From NCBI GenBank assembly GCA_902470345.1, contig CABRGB010000026.1, positions 1 through 22,221 of the forward strand: 22,221 bases of DNA, given 5' to 3'. The stretch comes from an uncultured Collinsella sp. GTDB lineage: Bacteria; Actinomycetota; Coriobacteriia; Coriobacteriales; Coriobacteriaceae. The translations under genes and the position numbers were made by a program. This document shows, piece by piece, positions 15,176-22,221 of this stretch (the stretch's first letter is position 1; every line of letters begins with the position of its first letter). The notes under the pieces were generated by a model. It searched no databases and was not told the origin of the DNA. It saw only the letters and a program-made list of their open reading frames with translations.

Positions 15176-16349
15176 AGCGGCTCCTTCCAAAGATCAGCGT
15201 GGCGGCGGCAACGAACAGCAGCGCCATAAGGACCAGCGCGCCGGCGCGAACGGCAAAGGGGCCCAGGTCCTCAAAGAAATACAGGCGGTTGAACATGTCG
15301 CAGATGAGCTTGACAGGGTTGAACCAGCACTCGGCCGGGCAGGCGCGGGCGACGTCGTCGGCGAGCGCCATCGCCGGCTCGCCGTAAAGCCCGGCGAACA
15401 GGGCGCACGTGGTGGCGAAGCCCGTGAGGATGCCCGACTTGGACGCCTTGCCGCCCTTAACGGGAAGCGTGCCCACAAAGAGCCCCAGGCCCGTGGCGGC
15501 AAGCGCGGAAGCGGCACCGCCCACCAGACACAGCCCCTCGCGCCCGCCAAAGTCGACGCCCACGACCAGACGCACGTAGCCAATCGCGATCGTCATCGAG
15601 GCAAAGGAGACCAACCACGAGCCCACAAAGATGCCGGCCAGCGATGCCGTCTTGGAAAGACCGCCCACGCAGCGACGCGCGCCAAGGCCGGACAGATTGG
15701 GCTGCAAATCGACGACGCTCAAAGCGGCAAACTCGGCAGACATCATCGCAACCAGGCCAAAGAGTGCGTAGTAGTAGATGACCGTGCCATCGGGCGTGGT
15801 GCGTGTCAGGCTTACGCGGCGGGTGCCGCCCTCGAGCGACAGGGCGCGCGCAACCGCCTCCGGGTCGGCGAGCGCCGCCGGGTTGTCCTGGGCAATCTGG
15901 GATATGAGCTCGGCATTTTGTGTATACGAGCTTGCCACCGTCTCCAAAATGCTGCGGTCGGTGAGCACCGACGACGCACGTGAGTTGTCGTAACTCGATA
16001 GCAGCGTGAGTTTGGGCGCGCCCGCGTCGTCGACCGTATAGACGCCCGCGACCTCGCCGGCCTTGAGCGCACGGTTCGCGTCGGCTGCGTCGTCGCACTC
16101 GTGGATCTCGAGCAGCTGGTCGTCGCCTTCCTTGGCAAGCGACGTCGCCACGTCCTTAAAGGTCGAGGCGTCCCAGGCCTCATCCGCTACGACGGCCACC
16201 GGCACCGGGTCGACCGTGCCGTCGGAGCTGAGGTTCGCAAACATAAACATGAACATCGTGGAAAGCGCGACGGGAAAGATCGCGCCCCAGACCCACGTGC
16301 TCGGCCGGCGCAGCAGCGTCTTGACCGTAATGATAATGGTGTTGAACAT
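15162..16349 (-). CDS. ABC-2 type transporter permease (first of a pair)
   Basis: The 395-residue protein has a first helix at about 19-38, an extracytoplasmic domain (about 40-205), then about five helices, including YYYALFGLVAMMSAEFAAL, LAGIFVGSWLVSFASMTIAIGYVRL and a final VRAGALVLMALLFVAAATLIFG. Layout matches the second permease, although sequences differ. The segment CPAECWFNPVKLICDMFNRLYFFEDL near the C-terminus corresponds to the amphipathic region before the last helix in ABC-2 exporters. Its ATG is 9 nt after the ATPase stop with GGGGGCGG as Shine-Dalgarno, and its end overlaps the next gene. The three genes are one operon. Confidence 0.92.
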   Translation of the reverse strand: MFNTIIITVKTLLRRPSTWVWGAIFPVALSTMFMFMFANLSSDGTVDPVPVAVVADEAWDASTFKDVATSLAKEGDDQLLEIHECDDAADANRALKAGEVAGVYTVDDAGAPKLTLLSSYDNSRASSVLTDRSILETVASSYTQNAELISQIAQDNPAALADPEAVARALSLEGGTRRVSLTRTTPDGTVIYYYALFGLVAMMSAEFAALSVVDLQPNLSGLGARRCVGGLSKTASLAGIFVGSWLVSFASMTIAIGYVRLVVGVDFGGREGLCLVGGAASALAATGLGLFVGTLPVKGGKASKSGILTGFATTCALFAGLYGEPAMALADDVARACPAECWFNPVKLICDMFNRLYFFEDLGPFAVRAGALVLMALLFVAAATLIFGRSRYEHL

Positions 16350-16358
16350 GGCCGCCCC

Positions 16359-17297
16359 CTAGTCGCGCAGCTCGCGGCCGGTGATCTCGAGGAACACGTC
16401 GTTGAGGGTCGGCGGCTCGCTCCACACGCGGCCGAGCGCAACGTCGGCGGCGCGCAATGTGTCGAGGATGTCGACCAGGTTGTGCGGACTCGCCTCGCAG
16501 GTGCAGACGAGTTCGCCGCCGGACAGATCGACGCTGAGCACGTGCTCGAGGGCGCGCAACCGCTCGACCGTGGCGGGCTCGACGGCGCCTACCTCGACGG
16601 TCACGCGCTCGCCCATCTGAATCATGCGCTTGAGCTCGTCGTTGGTGCCCTGCGCCAGCACGCGACCGCCGTCCATGATCATGATGCGGCTGCAGATCTG
16701 CTCGACTTCCTCCATGTAATGGCTGGTATACACCACCGTGGCGCCCTCGTCGCGCAGGCGGCAGATGCCCTCCAGGATGGCGTTGCGGCTCTGCGGGTCG
16801 ACCGCCACCGTGGGCTCGTCAAAGAAGATGAGCTCGGGCTTGTGCGCGATGCCGCAGGCAATGTTGAGGCGTCGCGCCAGACCGCCCGAGAGCTTGCCGG
16901 GGCGGAACTTGGTAAAGTCGCCCAGCCCGACAAAGTCGATCGCCTCGTCCACCAGCGCACGGCGGCGCTTGCGGTCGTTGACGTAGAGGCTGCAGAAATA
17001 GTCGATGTTCTCGCGCACGGTAAGCTCGTCGAATACCGCCACCTGCTGCGGCACCACGCCGATGCGGCGCTTGAGGTCGTAGCGGGCGGGTGTCATGGGC
17101 TCGCCGAACAGCTCGATGGCGCCTTTGTCGTAGGCGAGCAGCTGCAGAATGCAGTTGATGGACGTGGTCTTGCCTGATCCGTTGGGGCCCAGCAGGCCAA
17201 AGATCTCGCCGGGGGCGATGCTCAGGTTAAAGTGGTCGAGCGCAATAAGGTCGTCATAGCGCTTGACGAGGTTTTCGACATGGACGATGTCTGTCAT
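16359..17297 (-). CDS. ABC-2 exporter ATP-binding protein (DrrA/CcmA type)
   Basis: The 312-residue ATPase shows Walker A GPNGSGKT (37-44), Q-loop VVPQQVAVFDELTVREN, signature LSGGLARR (136-143), Walker B LIFFDEPTVAVDPQSR (156-171) and H-loop H193 in TSHYMEE. About 80 C-terminal residues after the nucleotide-binding domain end in PTLNDVFLEITGRELRD, a signature of drug- and peptide-exporter ATPases. The ATG at 17297 has GAGGGG 8 nt upstream; longer starts upstream lack one. It leads the operon with two permeases and is divergent from the kinase gene at 17496, a layout typical of exporters controlled by the adjacent two-component system. Confidence 0.96.
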   Translation of the reverse strand: MTDIVHVENLVKRYDDLIALDHFNLSIAPGEIFGLLGPNGSGKTTSINCILQLLAYDKGAIELFGEPMTPARYDLKRRIGVVPQQVAVFDELTVRENIDYFCSLYVNDRKRRRALVDEAIDFVGLGDFTKFRPGKLSGGLARRLNIACGIAHKPELIFFDEPTVAVDPQSRNAILEGICRLRDEGATVVYTSHYMEEVEQICSRIMIMDGGRVLAQGTNDELKRMIQMGERVTVEVGAVEPATVERLRALEHVLSVDLSGGELVCTCEASPHNLVDILDTLRAADVALGRVWSEPPTLNDVFLEITGRELRD

Positions 17298-17365
17298 GAG
17301 GCGGCCCCTCTGTTGGTCGTGGCCCGGTACGATTGCATCATCGCAGGAGCCGCCGGCGCGCACCA

Positions 17366-17379
17366 GTGATCTTTGTCAC
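17366..17379. promoter_or_regulatory. CRP/FNR-like dyad GTGA-N6-TCAC
   Basis: GTGATCTTTGTCAC lies in the 198-bp divergent region between the exporter and kinase genes. Arms and 6-bp spacing match the CRP-superfamily half-site rule. It is 69 bp from the exporter ATG and 117 bp from the kinase ATG. A 4+4 match is a weak signal and the dyad could bind the response regulator instead. Confidence 0.3.
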
Positions 17380-17483
17380 GAGTGCGAGGCTTGGCCGCGT
17401 GGCCTGCCGACTCCCCCGCTTTGCCGCGCGGGAGGAATGTCACGGTTGTCCCGGGCGGCGCCTCCCCCGCGCGCAGCATCGCG

Positions 17484-17489
17484 TACAAT
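17484..17489 (+). promoter_or_regulatory. Candidate -10 box for a leaderless kinase/regulator transcript
   Basis: TACAAT ends 6 nt before the ATG at 17496, so transcription would start at or next to the start codon. No Shine-Dalgarno is visible upstream of this ATG. Leaderless genes with this spacing are common in actinobacteria. No convincing -35 is present. Confidence 0.5.
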
Positions 17490-17495
17490 ACCCGT

Positions 17496-18641
17496 ATGAA
17501 CAGGCTTTTCGACAAATCGATCGTGCTGGCGTGCTGTATTGCGGCCGCCATGGGTCTTGCTGTGGACACTCGCCTGGTCGCGGCGTTTTGCCTTGGCGTT
17601 ATTGCCACCTCGCTGGCCGAGGTCGCACAAGGGGAACGCACGCGCCGTGCAAGCGAGACCGCAAGTTACGCTTACATCATCGCGGCTGTCTTCGTGCCAC
17701 CGTTTGTGCCGTTTGCGCCTCTCGCCCTCTATGACATCGCGCGGCACATGCGCCGTGAGCACGCCTGGGTCGCGCTGGGCATTGGCTCCGTCTTTGCTTT
17801 TGCGCTCATTGCGGACCTACGCGCCGACGCGCTCACCGCCCGAACGCTCCTGCTGACCGCCATCCTTTCGGTTGCCGCCACCTTGTTATCGCTACGTACC
17901 GCCCAGTTGGAGCGCGAGCAGCAGCGCATGCGTCGCATCCGCGACGAGCTGCAAGAGCGAGCCCTCGCGCTCGAAGCGCGCAACCGCGATCTTGCTGACC
18001 GCCAGGACTACGAAGTCGAGCTCGCGACGCTCGCCGAACGCGCCCGCATCGCGCGCGAGATCCACGATAACGTCGGGCACCAGCTCACGCGCGCCTCACT
18101 GCAAGCCGAAGCCCTGCGCGTGGTCCACGCCGACGAGCCCGGCGTCGCCGCCGATTTCGCCGACGTCAAACGTACGGTTGACGAGGCGCTCCAGCTTGTG
18201 CGTACTAGCGTCCATGCGCTCAACGACAACGCTGTCGACCTTTCCGTGCAGCTCGAACGCATTGTTGAAGGCGCGCGCTCGGACAGCGGCCCGCAGATTG
18301 AGCTTGAGGTTATGACCGAGCATGCACCCGCAAACGTCGCGAACTGCTTTGCGGCGGTCCTGCGCGAGGCGCTCTCCAATACCATGCGCCACGCTTGCGC
18401 CCATACTGTCACCGTACGGTGCATGGAGCATCCGTCGTTTTACCAGCTCATCGTTACCGACGATGGCGTGGGCGGGGTCCAAGCAATCGGCCGTGGCGCC
18501 GCGGAGGGCATGGGGCTCGCCTCCATGCGCGAGCGCATCGAGGCGCTTGGCGGCACCTTCACCGCCGGTCCGCGCGCCGGCGTCGGCGGCTGGCGCGTGT
18601 TTGCCACCGTTCCCAAACAGCAAGGAGATGAGGACCGATGA
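17496..18641 (+). CDS. Sensor histidine kinase, NarL/LiaS type (HisKA_3)
   Basis: The 381-residue protein has four to five membrane helices in the first 135 residues with little extracytoplasmic sequence, so it probably senses a signal within or at the membrane. A coiled-coil linker (about 135-175) leads to the HisKA_3 dimerisation domain with H190 in ARIAREIHDNVGHQLT. The ATPase domain has the N box REALSNTMRHA (290-300, N295), TDDGVGG (321-327) and GMGLASMRERIEALGG (338-353). I chose the ATG at 17496 since it gives a normal hydrophobic N-terminus and follows a -10 box; the upstream open frame is GC-rich non-coding DNA. The stop overlaps the regulator start (ATGA). Confidence 0.95.
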   Translation: MNRLFDKSIVLACCIAAAMGLAVDTRLVAAFCLGVIATSLAEVAQGERTRRASETASYAYIIAAVFVPPFVPFAPLALYDIARHMRREHAWVALGIGSVFAFALIADLRADALTARTLLLTAILSVAATLLSLRTAQLEREQQRMRRIRDELQERALALEARNRDLADRQDYEVELATLAERARIAREIHDNVGHQLTRASLQAEALRVVHADEPGVAADFADVKRTVDEALQLVRTSVHALNDNAVDLSVQLERIVEGARSDSGPQIELEVMTEHAPANVANCFAAVLREALSNTMRHACAHTVTVRCMEHPSFYQLIVTDDGVGGVQAIGRGAAEGMGLASMRERIEALGGTFTAGPRAGVGGWRVFATVPKQQGDEDR

Positions 18642-19267
18642 GGCTCATCGTTGTCGACGACGACCGTTTGGTAGTCGATTCGCTCAAGATTATCCTGGGC
18701 GCCCAGCCGCAGATCGAGGTGGTGGGCACCGGTGCCAACGGCGACGATGCGGTGGCGCTCTACGCCGAGCACGCACCCGATATCGCGCTGCTCGACATTC
18801 AGATGCCGGGGCGCAACGGACTTTCGGCGGCACGCGAAATCCTTGAGCGCGACCCTGCGGCGCGCGTGGTGTTTCTGACGACATTCTCGGATGACGAGTA
18901 CATTGTGTCGGCGCTCAAACTGGGTGCCCGCGGCTATCTGATCAAAACCGATGTCGCTGCCATTCCGCCGGCGTTGGCGCAAGTCATGGACGGCAAACGC
19001 GTGCTCGAGGGTAAGGCGATCGAGGATATCAACTTTGATGGGACGGACGTCGAGGCCGGCGCGACCCGCCGGCCCGCGGCCTTTGTCAGCCTGACCGATC
19101 GCGAGTTCGAAGTCGCCGAGCTCATCGCCCGCGGCCTCGACAACAAGGAGATCGCTGCCACCGCCTATATGGGCGAAGGCACCGTGCGCAACCACATCAG
19201 CTCGATCCTAGCCAAAATGGGCCTGCGCAACCGCACGCAGATCGCCATCGCCTACCTGCGTGGGTAA
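18638..19267 (+). CDS. Response regulator, NarL/FixJ (LuxR-type HTH) family
   Basis: The 209-residue regulator has a receiver domain (about 1-120) with the acidic pocket VVDDDR (5-10), phospho-acceptor D53 in LLDIQMPGRNG, the conserved Thr in VVFLTTFSDDEYI, and Lys in GYLIKTD. The LuxR-type DNA-binding domain spans about 148-207: SLTDREFEVAELIARGLDNKEIAATAYMGEGTVRNHISSILAKMGLRNRTQIAIAYLRG. Its ATG overlaps the kinase TGA by four bases, so the pair is co-translated. The likely target is the divergent exporter operon, and perhaps also the FtsX-type system further on; this is inference from position. Confidence 0.97.
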   Translation: MRLIVVDDDRLVVDSLKIILGAQPQIEVVGTGANGDDAVALYAEHAPDIALLDIQMPGRNGLSAAREILERDPAARVVFLTTFSDDEYIVSALKLGARGYLIKTDVAAIPPALAQVMDGKRVLEGKAIEDINFDGTDVEAGATRRPAAFVSLTDREFEVAELIARGLDNKEIAATAYMGEGTVRNHISSILAKMGLRNRTQIAIAYLRG

Positions 19268-19287
19268 TTTCCCAACGGTCGACCGAC

Positions 19288-19341
19288 CCGGCATAGTAAA
19301 ATGGCTGTTATCGATTTAATGCCATTTCAAAACTATGCCGG
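19288..19341 (+). other. Hairpin overlapping the left arm of palindrome A
   Basis: CCGGCATAGT (19288-19297) pairs with ACTATGCCGG (19332-19341), and AAATGGC (19299-19305) with GCCATTT (19321-19327). It starts 20 nt after the response-regulator stop. Its right arm is also the left arm of the larger palindrome A, so the two stems cannot form at once, as in attenuator-type switches. It lacks a T-run. Confidence 0.5.
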
Positions 19342-19481
19342 TTTACTACGATGAATCGCCAACCTTCAACCACAGCAAATTGCGCGCTTGCAAAACCGCA
19401 GGTAGAGCGCTTGCGATATTTGCAAAAATGCGGGTGTGGTCAAGAATCTCGGATTCATCGTAGTAAACCGGCATAGTTTTG
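19328..19481. repeat. Palindromic unit A of a three-unit intergenic array
   Basis: A 30-bp perfect inverted repeat occupies 19328-19357 and 19452-19481, with a 94-nt centre. The arm begins CAAAACTATGCCGG and contains TACTACG. The centre holds a second, weaker dyad (CAACCACA with TGTGGTC) and AAAACCGCAGGTAG, a half of the terminator-like hairpin that is complete in units B and C. No gene is visible here. Confidence 0.82.
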
Positions 19482-19573
19482 TTCGGGCAGCCCTGCACGA
19501 GCGCCTCCGCAAGCCTCGCGGGACCAAAATGATCCGTTATCCTCCGCCCCCAGGGGACCAACTGGCGGTGCCC

Positions 19574-19733
19574 GCCACGAAATCGGGCCATCTACTACGT
19601 TTGACTCGATACCCCCGACCATACCCGCTTTTCATGAAAAACCGCAGGCGTTCTACCTGCAGTTTTTATTTCGCATTACTTGCCATGGTTGAGGGTAGCG
19701 GCTTAAACGTAGTAGATGGGCCCATTTCGTGGC
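19574..19733. repeat. Palindromic unit B of the array
   Basis: The arms are 29 bp at 19574-19602 and 19705-19733, matching at 27 positions. The stem shares TACTACG with unit A but is otherwise different. The centre contains a hairpin, AAAACCGCAGG...CCTGCAGTTTT (19638-19674), with A-tract and T-tract ends like a bidirectional terminator, inside a weaker CCATAC/CCATGG-type dyad. Confidence 0.8.
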
Positions 19734-19826
19734 AGACGGGTCACGCGGCAGCCCTCGCAAGGCCAAAATGGTCCGTTTCCCTCTGTCCACGGGAGTTCAG
19801 GGGCTGGTACTGATATGGTGTCATTT

Positions 19827-19980
19827 CAAAACTATGCCGGATTACGGGGCTAAAGTCGGGGACCTCATCCATACCTTCATTTTTCGAAAAACGGCAGGCT
19901 ATCTACCTGCGGTTTTGTTTTTGCAATTTTCTGTATGGTCGGAGGTTCGCTATCCAGCCCCGTAATCCGGCATAGTTTTG
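19827..19980. repeat. Palindromic unit C of the array
   Basis: A 25-bp perfect inverted repeat occupies 19827-19851 and 19956-19980. The first 14 bases of the arm equal those of unit A (CAAAACTATGCCGG); the remainder, ATTACGGGGCT, differs. Nested within are CCATAC/GTATGG and a hairpin AAAACGGCAGG...CCTGCGGTTTT (about 19888-19917). Units A, B and C start at 19328, 19574 and 19827, a period of about 250 bp, with 92-93 nt linkers that share CCAAAATG[A/G]TCCGTT. Confidence 0.82.
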
Positions 19981-20011
19981 TTCGTGGCGGCCCAACCGCG
20001 CGTTTAAGCGC

Positions 20012-20045
20012 GGGGCCGGCGGGGCATTTTTGCCCCGCCGGTCCC
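20012..20045. terminator. Strong GC hairpin after the hydrogenase genes
   Basis: GGGGCCGGCGGGGCA pairs with TGCCCCGCCGGTCCCC across a T-rich loop, with one bulged base. It lies 33 nt beyond the stop of the EchF-like gene on the minus strand and just after palindrome C on the plus strand. The stem is very stable, but no T-run follows on either side, so efficiency is uncertain. Confidence 0.6.
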
Positions 20046-20077
20046 CATTCCAGCGCTATACCAGCCCCAGTCCAGAG

Positions 20078-20419
20078 CTATTCCGGCTTGGTTTCTACCG
20101 TGGGAGTCTTGTTCGCCGCAACTGGAGTGCGGGCGGCGTCCATGCTCAGACAGTGTTTGGGGCAGCTTTCGATGCACTCGCCGCACACCACGCAGGCGTA
20201 CGGGTCGATCGACCACGTTCCACCCTTGCGATCGACCGCGAGCGCGCCCGCCGGGCAACGCCGCGCGCACATGCCACAGCAAATGCATACGTTCATGTCG
20301 TTAACGATATGCCCGCGCAGACGCTCGGGCGCCGCCAGCTTCTCCTGCGGATAGCAAACCGTGACCGGCTGCTTGACCATAGAGCCCAAGGCCGTCTTGG
20401 CAAATGTCAGCAAACTCAT
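20078..20419 (-). CDS. Hydrogenase ferredoxin-like subunit, EchF/HycF/NuoI type (2x[4Fe-4S])
   Basis: The 113-residue protein carries two CxxCxxCxxxCP clusters: C45/C48/C51/C55 (NVCICCGMCARRCP) and C76/C79/C82/C86 (CVVCGECIESCP). This is the polyferredoxin subunit that wires external electrons to the small subunit in Ech and formate-hydrogenlyase complexes, on the cytoplasmic face of the membrane. The N-terminal helix MSLLTFAKTALGSMVKQPVTVCYP is typical of EchF/NuoI. The start is 7 nt after the EchE stop, with AAAGGTAGG as ribosome site. A short tail rich in Thr, Pro and Lys ends the protein. It is the last gene of the operon. Confidence 0.93.
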   Translation of the reverse strand: MSLLTFAKTALGSMVKQPVTVCYPQEKLAAPERLRGHIVNDMNVCICCGMCARRCPAGALAVDRKGGTWSIDPYACVVCGECIESCPKHCLSMDAARTPVAANKTPTVETKPE

Positions 20420-20426
20420 GCCGCGC

Positions 20427-21515
20427 CTACCTTTCCGTGCAGCTAATGCAGGGGTCGATGGTCAGGATAATCATGGGCACGCTGGCAAGGAGCACGCCCT
20501 GCAGCGCATGCGTCAGACCCGCCAGGTTCTGCGACGTCGGCGTGCGCACGCGGAAACGGTCCAGGTTCTTGGTGCCGTTGCCGCGCACATAGTAGTACGC
20601 CTCGCCGCGCGGCTGCTCAATCACAACCTCGCCGCGCGCGCCGTCGGCCGGTGTGAGCTTGGTACGCCCGCCAATGCCGTCGTGCGGAATCTTGCCGACA
20701 AGCTCCTTGATAATGTCCATGGCCTGCGTGACCTCGGCACAACGCACCTGGCAGCGGGCATAGCAGTCGCCATCGCTAGCAACGATGGGCTCAAACGCAG
20801 CCAAGTCCGCATAGGCACCGTCGCCAAACATGCGCACGTCATAATCCACGCCCGAGGCGCGACCAAACGGGCCGACCATCGAAAGCTCCAGCGCGTCCTT
20901 CTTGCTGATCATGCCCACGCCATGCAGGCGCTCGCCGCAGCTATTGTCGTCCAAAAGCGTATGCACCAGGGCCTCGTAGTCGGGGCGCATGGCATCAAGC
21001 GTCTGGACAATACCCGCCAGCTCGGAGTCCTCGATGTCATGCTTAAGGCCGCCGACCTCGTTAATCGAAAGGATCACGCGGCCGCCGCAGGTGCTCTCGA
21101 AGATCTTGAGAATCTGCTCGCGCAGGGTCCACGACCGATAGAACAGCGCCTCGAAGCCAAAGGCATCGGCGAGCAGGCCCAGCCACAGCAGATGCGAGTG
21201 AATGCGCGAAAGCTCGTGCAAAATGGTGCGGATATACTGCACGCGGCCGGGCACCTCGATGTCGAGCATGCGCTCGCAGGCGCTGGCATAGCCGCAGCTG
21301 TGGCCCACGGCGCAGATGCCGCAGATGCGCTCGGCGATGTAGCCAAACTGGTGCATGTCACGCTTTTCGGTGAGCTTCTCGAGTCCGCGGTGCACAAAGC
21401 CGATCTGCGGAATTGCCTCGAGAACGCGGTCGTCCTCGATCACCAGGTCCAGATGAAGCGGCTCGGGCAGCACCGGGTGCTGCGGGCCAAACGGAATAAC
21501 GGAGCGATGTGCCAT
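20427..21515 (-). CDS. Energy-converting [NiFe] hydrogenase large subunit (EchE/HycE/NuoD type)
   Basis: The 362-residue catalytic subunit has both NiFe-binding CxxC motifs: RICGICAVGHS (C65, C68) and DPCISCTER (C356, C359), so it is a hydrogenase rather than a NuoD of complex I, which lacks them. The other family motifs are GPQHPVLPEPLHLDL (10-24), GFVHRGLEKL and ELSRIHSHLLWLG. It would make or consume H2 with ferredoxin or formate electrons while moving ions across the membrane. The usual large-subunit C-terminal extension after CxxC, removed by a maturation protease, is absent: only TER follows, as in some Ech enzymes. GGAGG lies 13 nt before the ATG, inside the end of the upstream gene. 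Confidence 0.96.
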   Translation of the reverse strand: MAHRSVIPFGPQHPVLPEPLHLDLVIEDDRVLEAIPQIGFVHRGLEKLTEKRDMHQFGYIAERICGICAVGHSCGYASACERMLDIEVPGRVQYIRTILHELSRIHSHLLWLGLLADAFGFEALFYRSWTLREQILKIFESTCGGRVILSINEVGGLKHDIEDSELAGIVQTLDAMRPDYEALVHTLLDDNSCGERLHGVGMISKKDALELSMVGPFGRASGVDYDVRMFGDGAYADLAAFEPIVASDGDCYARCQVRCAEVTQAMDIIKELVGKIPHDGIGGRTKLTPADGARGEVVIEQPRGEAYYYVRGNGTKNLDRFRVRTPTSQNLAGLTHALQGVLLASVPMIILTIDPCISCTER

Positions 21516-21520
21516 GGACC

Positions 21521-22219
21521 TTACGCCTCCTTTTTATGCTTGTCGCGGGCGGCCTTTGCGGCAAGCGCCGCACGGACCTTGGCCGCTTTCTCGGGATCCA
21601 TGGCGGCGAGCTTTGCCTCCATCTCGGCAGCCTTGAGCGCCGCCTTGGCAGCAGCCTCATCGTGCTGAGTATCGGAGCCGGCAGCCGCAGCGGGCTGAAC
21701 AGCGGCGCCCGTGGCAGCCTCCCCCGCAACGCCCGCGGCAGCGGCGGCCTTTTCGGCCGCGGCCTTGCGCGCCTTGGCCTCGGCGGCGGCACGGACCTTC
21801 ATGGCTTTCTCGCGCGCGGCCTTCACCTCGGGCGTGATAACGCTCATGGGCTCGGCGGTCGAAACCTGGTAGAAAAAGCCCTTAAAGTCGACCTGCATGT
21901 CGGTGATGGCAAGACCAAACAGGTCGTGGACCTCATTTTCAAACGGGAATACCGCCGGATAGTACGAGCTGATGGACGGAATCTCCTGGTACTGGTCGAT
22001 GCCCTCAACCACCAAGTTCTCAATCGCATAGTTTCCGTCCCGCGCGATCTGCTCTTGCGCAGCGCGGACGTTGATAAACGTATAGACCAGGCGATACGTG
22101 CCGTCGTCGACGTTGCGTTCGGCGTGCATTTGCACAAAGCGCGCGCCGACGCCCTTGAGCGCCTGCACATGCGACAGGAGCTCGTCGATCCCGACGGTGG
22201 TATAGATAGCCTTTTGCAT
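21521..22219 (-). CDS. Hydrogenase 30-kDa-like subunit (EchD/NuoC type) with Ala/Lys-rich tail
   Basis: The 232-residue protein has a NuoC/EchD domain in residues 1-128, with the family signature FPFENEVHDLFGL (91-103) followed by ITDMQVDFKGFFY. The domain joins the large subunit to the membrane arm. Residues 130-232 form a low-complexity, highly charged helix rich in Ala, Lys and Glu (AKARKAAAEKAAAAAG and similar), not part of the usual subunit. The ATG at 22219 forms TAATG with what is probably the upstream gene's stop at the window edge, so the operon (likely the EchA-C part) continues outside. EchE starts 5 nt after the stop. Confidence 0.92.
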   Translation of the reverse strand: MQKAIYTTVGIDELLSHVQALKGVGARFVQMHAERNVDDGTYRLVYTFINVRAAQEQIARDGNYAIENLVVEGIDQYQEIPSISSYYPAVFPFENEVHDLFGLAITDMQVDFKGFFYQVSTAEPMSVITPEVKAAREKAMKVRAAAEAKARKAAAEKAAAAAGVAGEAATGAAVQPAAAAGSDTQHDEAAAKAALKAAEMEAKLAAMDPEKAAKVRAALAAKAARDKHKKEA

Positions 22220-22221
22220 TA

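Noticed and set aside
19436..19965. Small open frames of 78-125 codons in the palindrome array
   Set aside because: They run through inverted repeats and hairpins, have no ribosome site or recognisable sequence, and differ between the units.
19288..20045. CRISPR array
   Set aside because: Only three units, each about 155 bp and palindromic with different stem sequences; no short identical direct repeats and no cas genes.
20361..21668. 435-codon plus-strand open frame opposite the hydrogenase genes
   Set aside because: The minus strand encodes unmistakable EchE and EchF motifs; the plus frame is a compositional shadow.

Overview
The window looks like chromosome from a high-GC, anaerobic actinobacterium of the Coriobacteriia, most likely Collinsella or a close relative. 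This rests on the strongly GC-biased third codon positions, the Ech-type energy-converting [NiFe] hydrogenase genes, the ABC exporter and two-component gene style, and intergenic palindromic repeats of a kind I associate with Collinsella. The genus call is from recollection, not a search. I see no rRNA, tRNA or CRISPR array.

Layout. Positions 1-150 may hold the 3' end of an unrecognised gene. Positions 148-1898 hold an IS110/IS1111-family insertion sequence (transposase 361-1473) sitting between two arms of a long imperfect inverted repeat. From 7678 down to 1896 six genes lie on the minus strand: a hemolysin-III/TrhA membrane protein, a CNNM/CorC transporter, a stand-alone protein resembling the N domain of cyanophycin synthetase with an acidic tail, a YtxH protein, a PRC-barrel-like protein, and a membrane-anchored NodB-fold protein whose metal ligands are lost. 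A plus-strand alpha/beta hydrolase (7865-8830) has a clear sigma70-type promoter with two operator-like palindromes, and is followed by a long palindrome and a bidirectional terminator.

From 10287 to 9082 is a DUF362/ferredoxin protein. A MacB/LolD-type ATPase and a very large FtsX-like permease follow (13841-10453). Next is a three-gene ABC-2 exporter operon (17297-13970), divergent from a NarL/LiaRS-type histidine kinase and response regulator (17496-19267), which probably regulates one or both transporters. An 810-base gene-free region (19268-20077) holds three tandem, approximately 250-bp-period palindromic units with nested hairpins, then a strong GC hairpin. The window ends with three minus-strand hydrogenase genes (EchD-, EchE- and EchF-like, 22219-20078), the distal part of an operon continuing beyond the window.

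The most unusual content is non-coding. A short repeat beginning TAGTCATTGGGGACGTTC overlaps or touches the TAG stop codons of up to four genes. A triple palindrome array keeps its arms matched while the stem sequences differ. The IS element sits at the tip of a long palindrome. Among proteins, the cyanophycin-synthetase-N-like protein and the NodB pseudoenzyme stand out.
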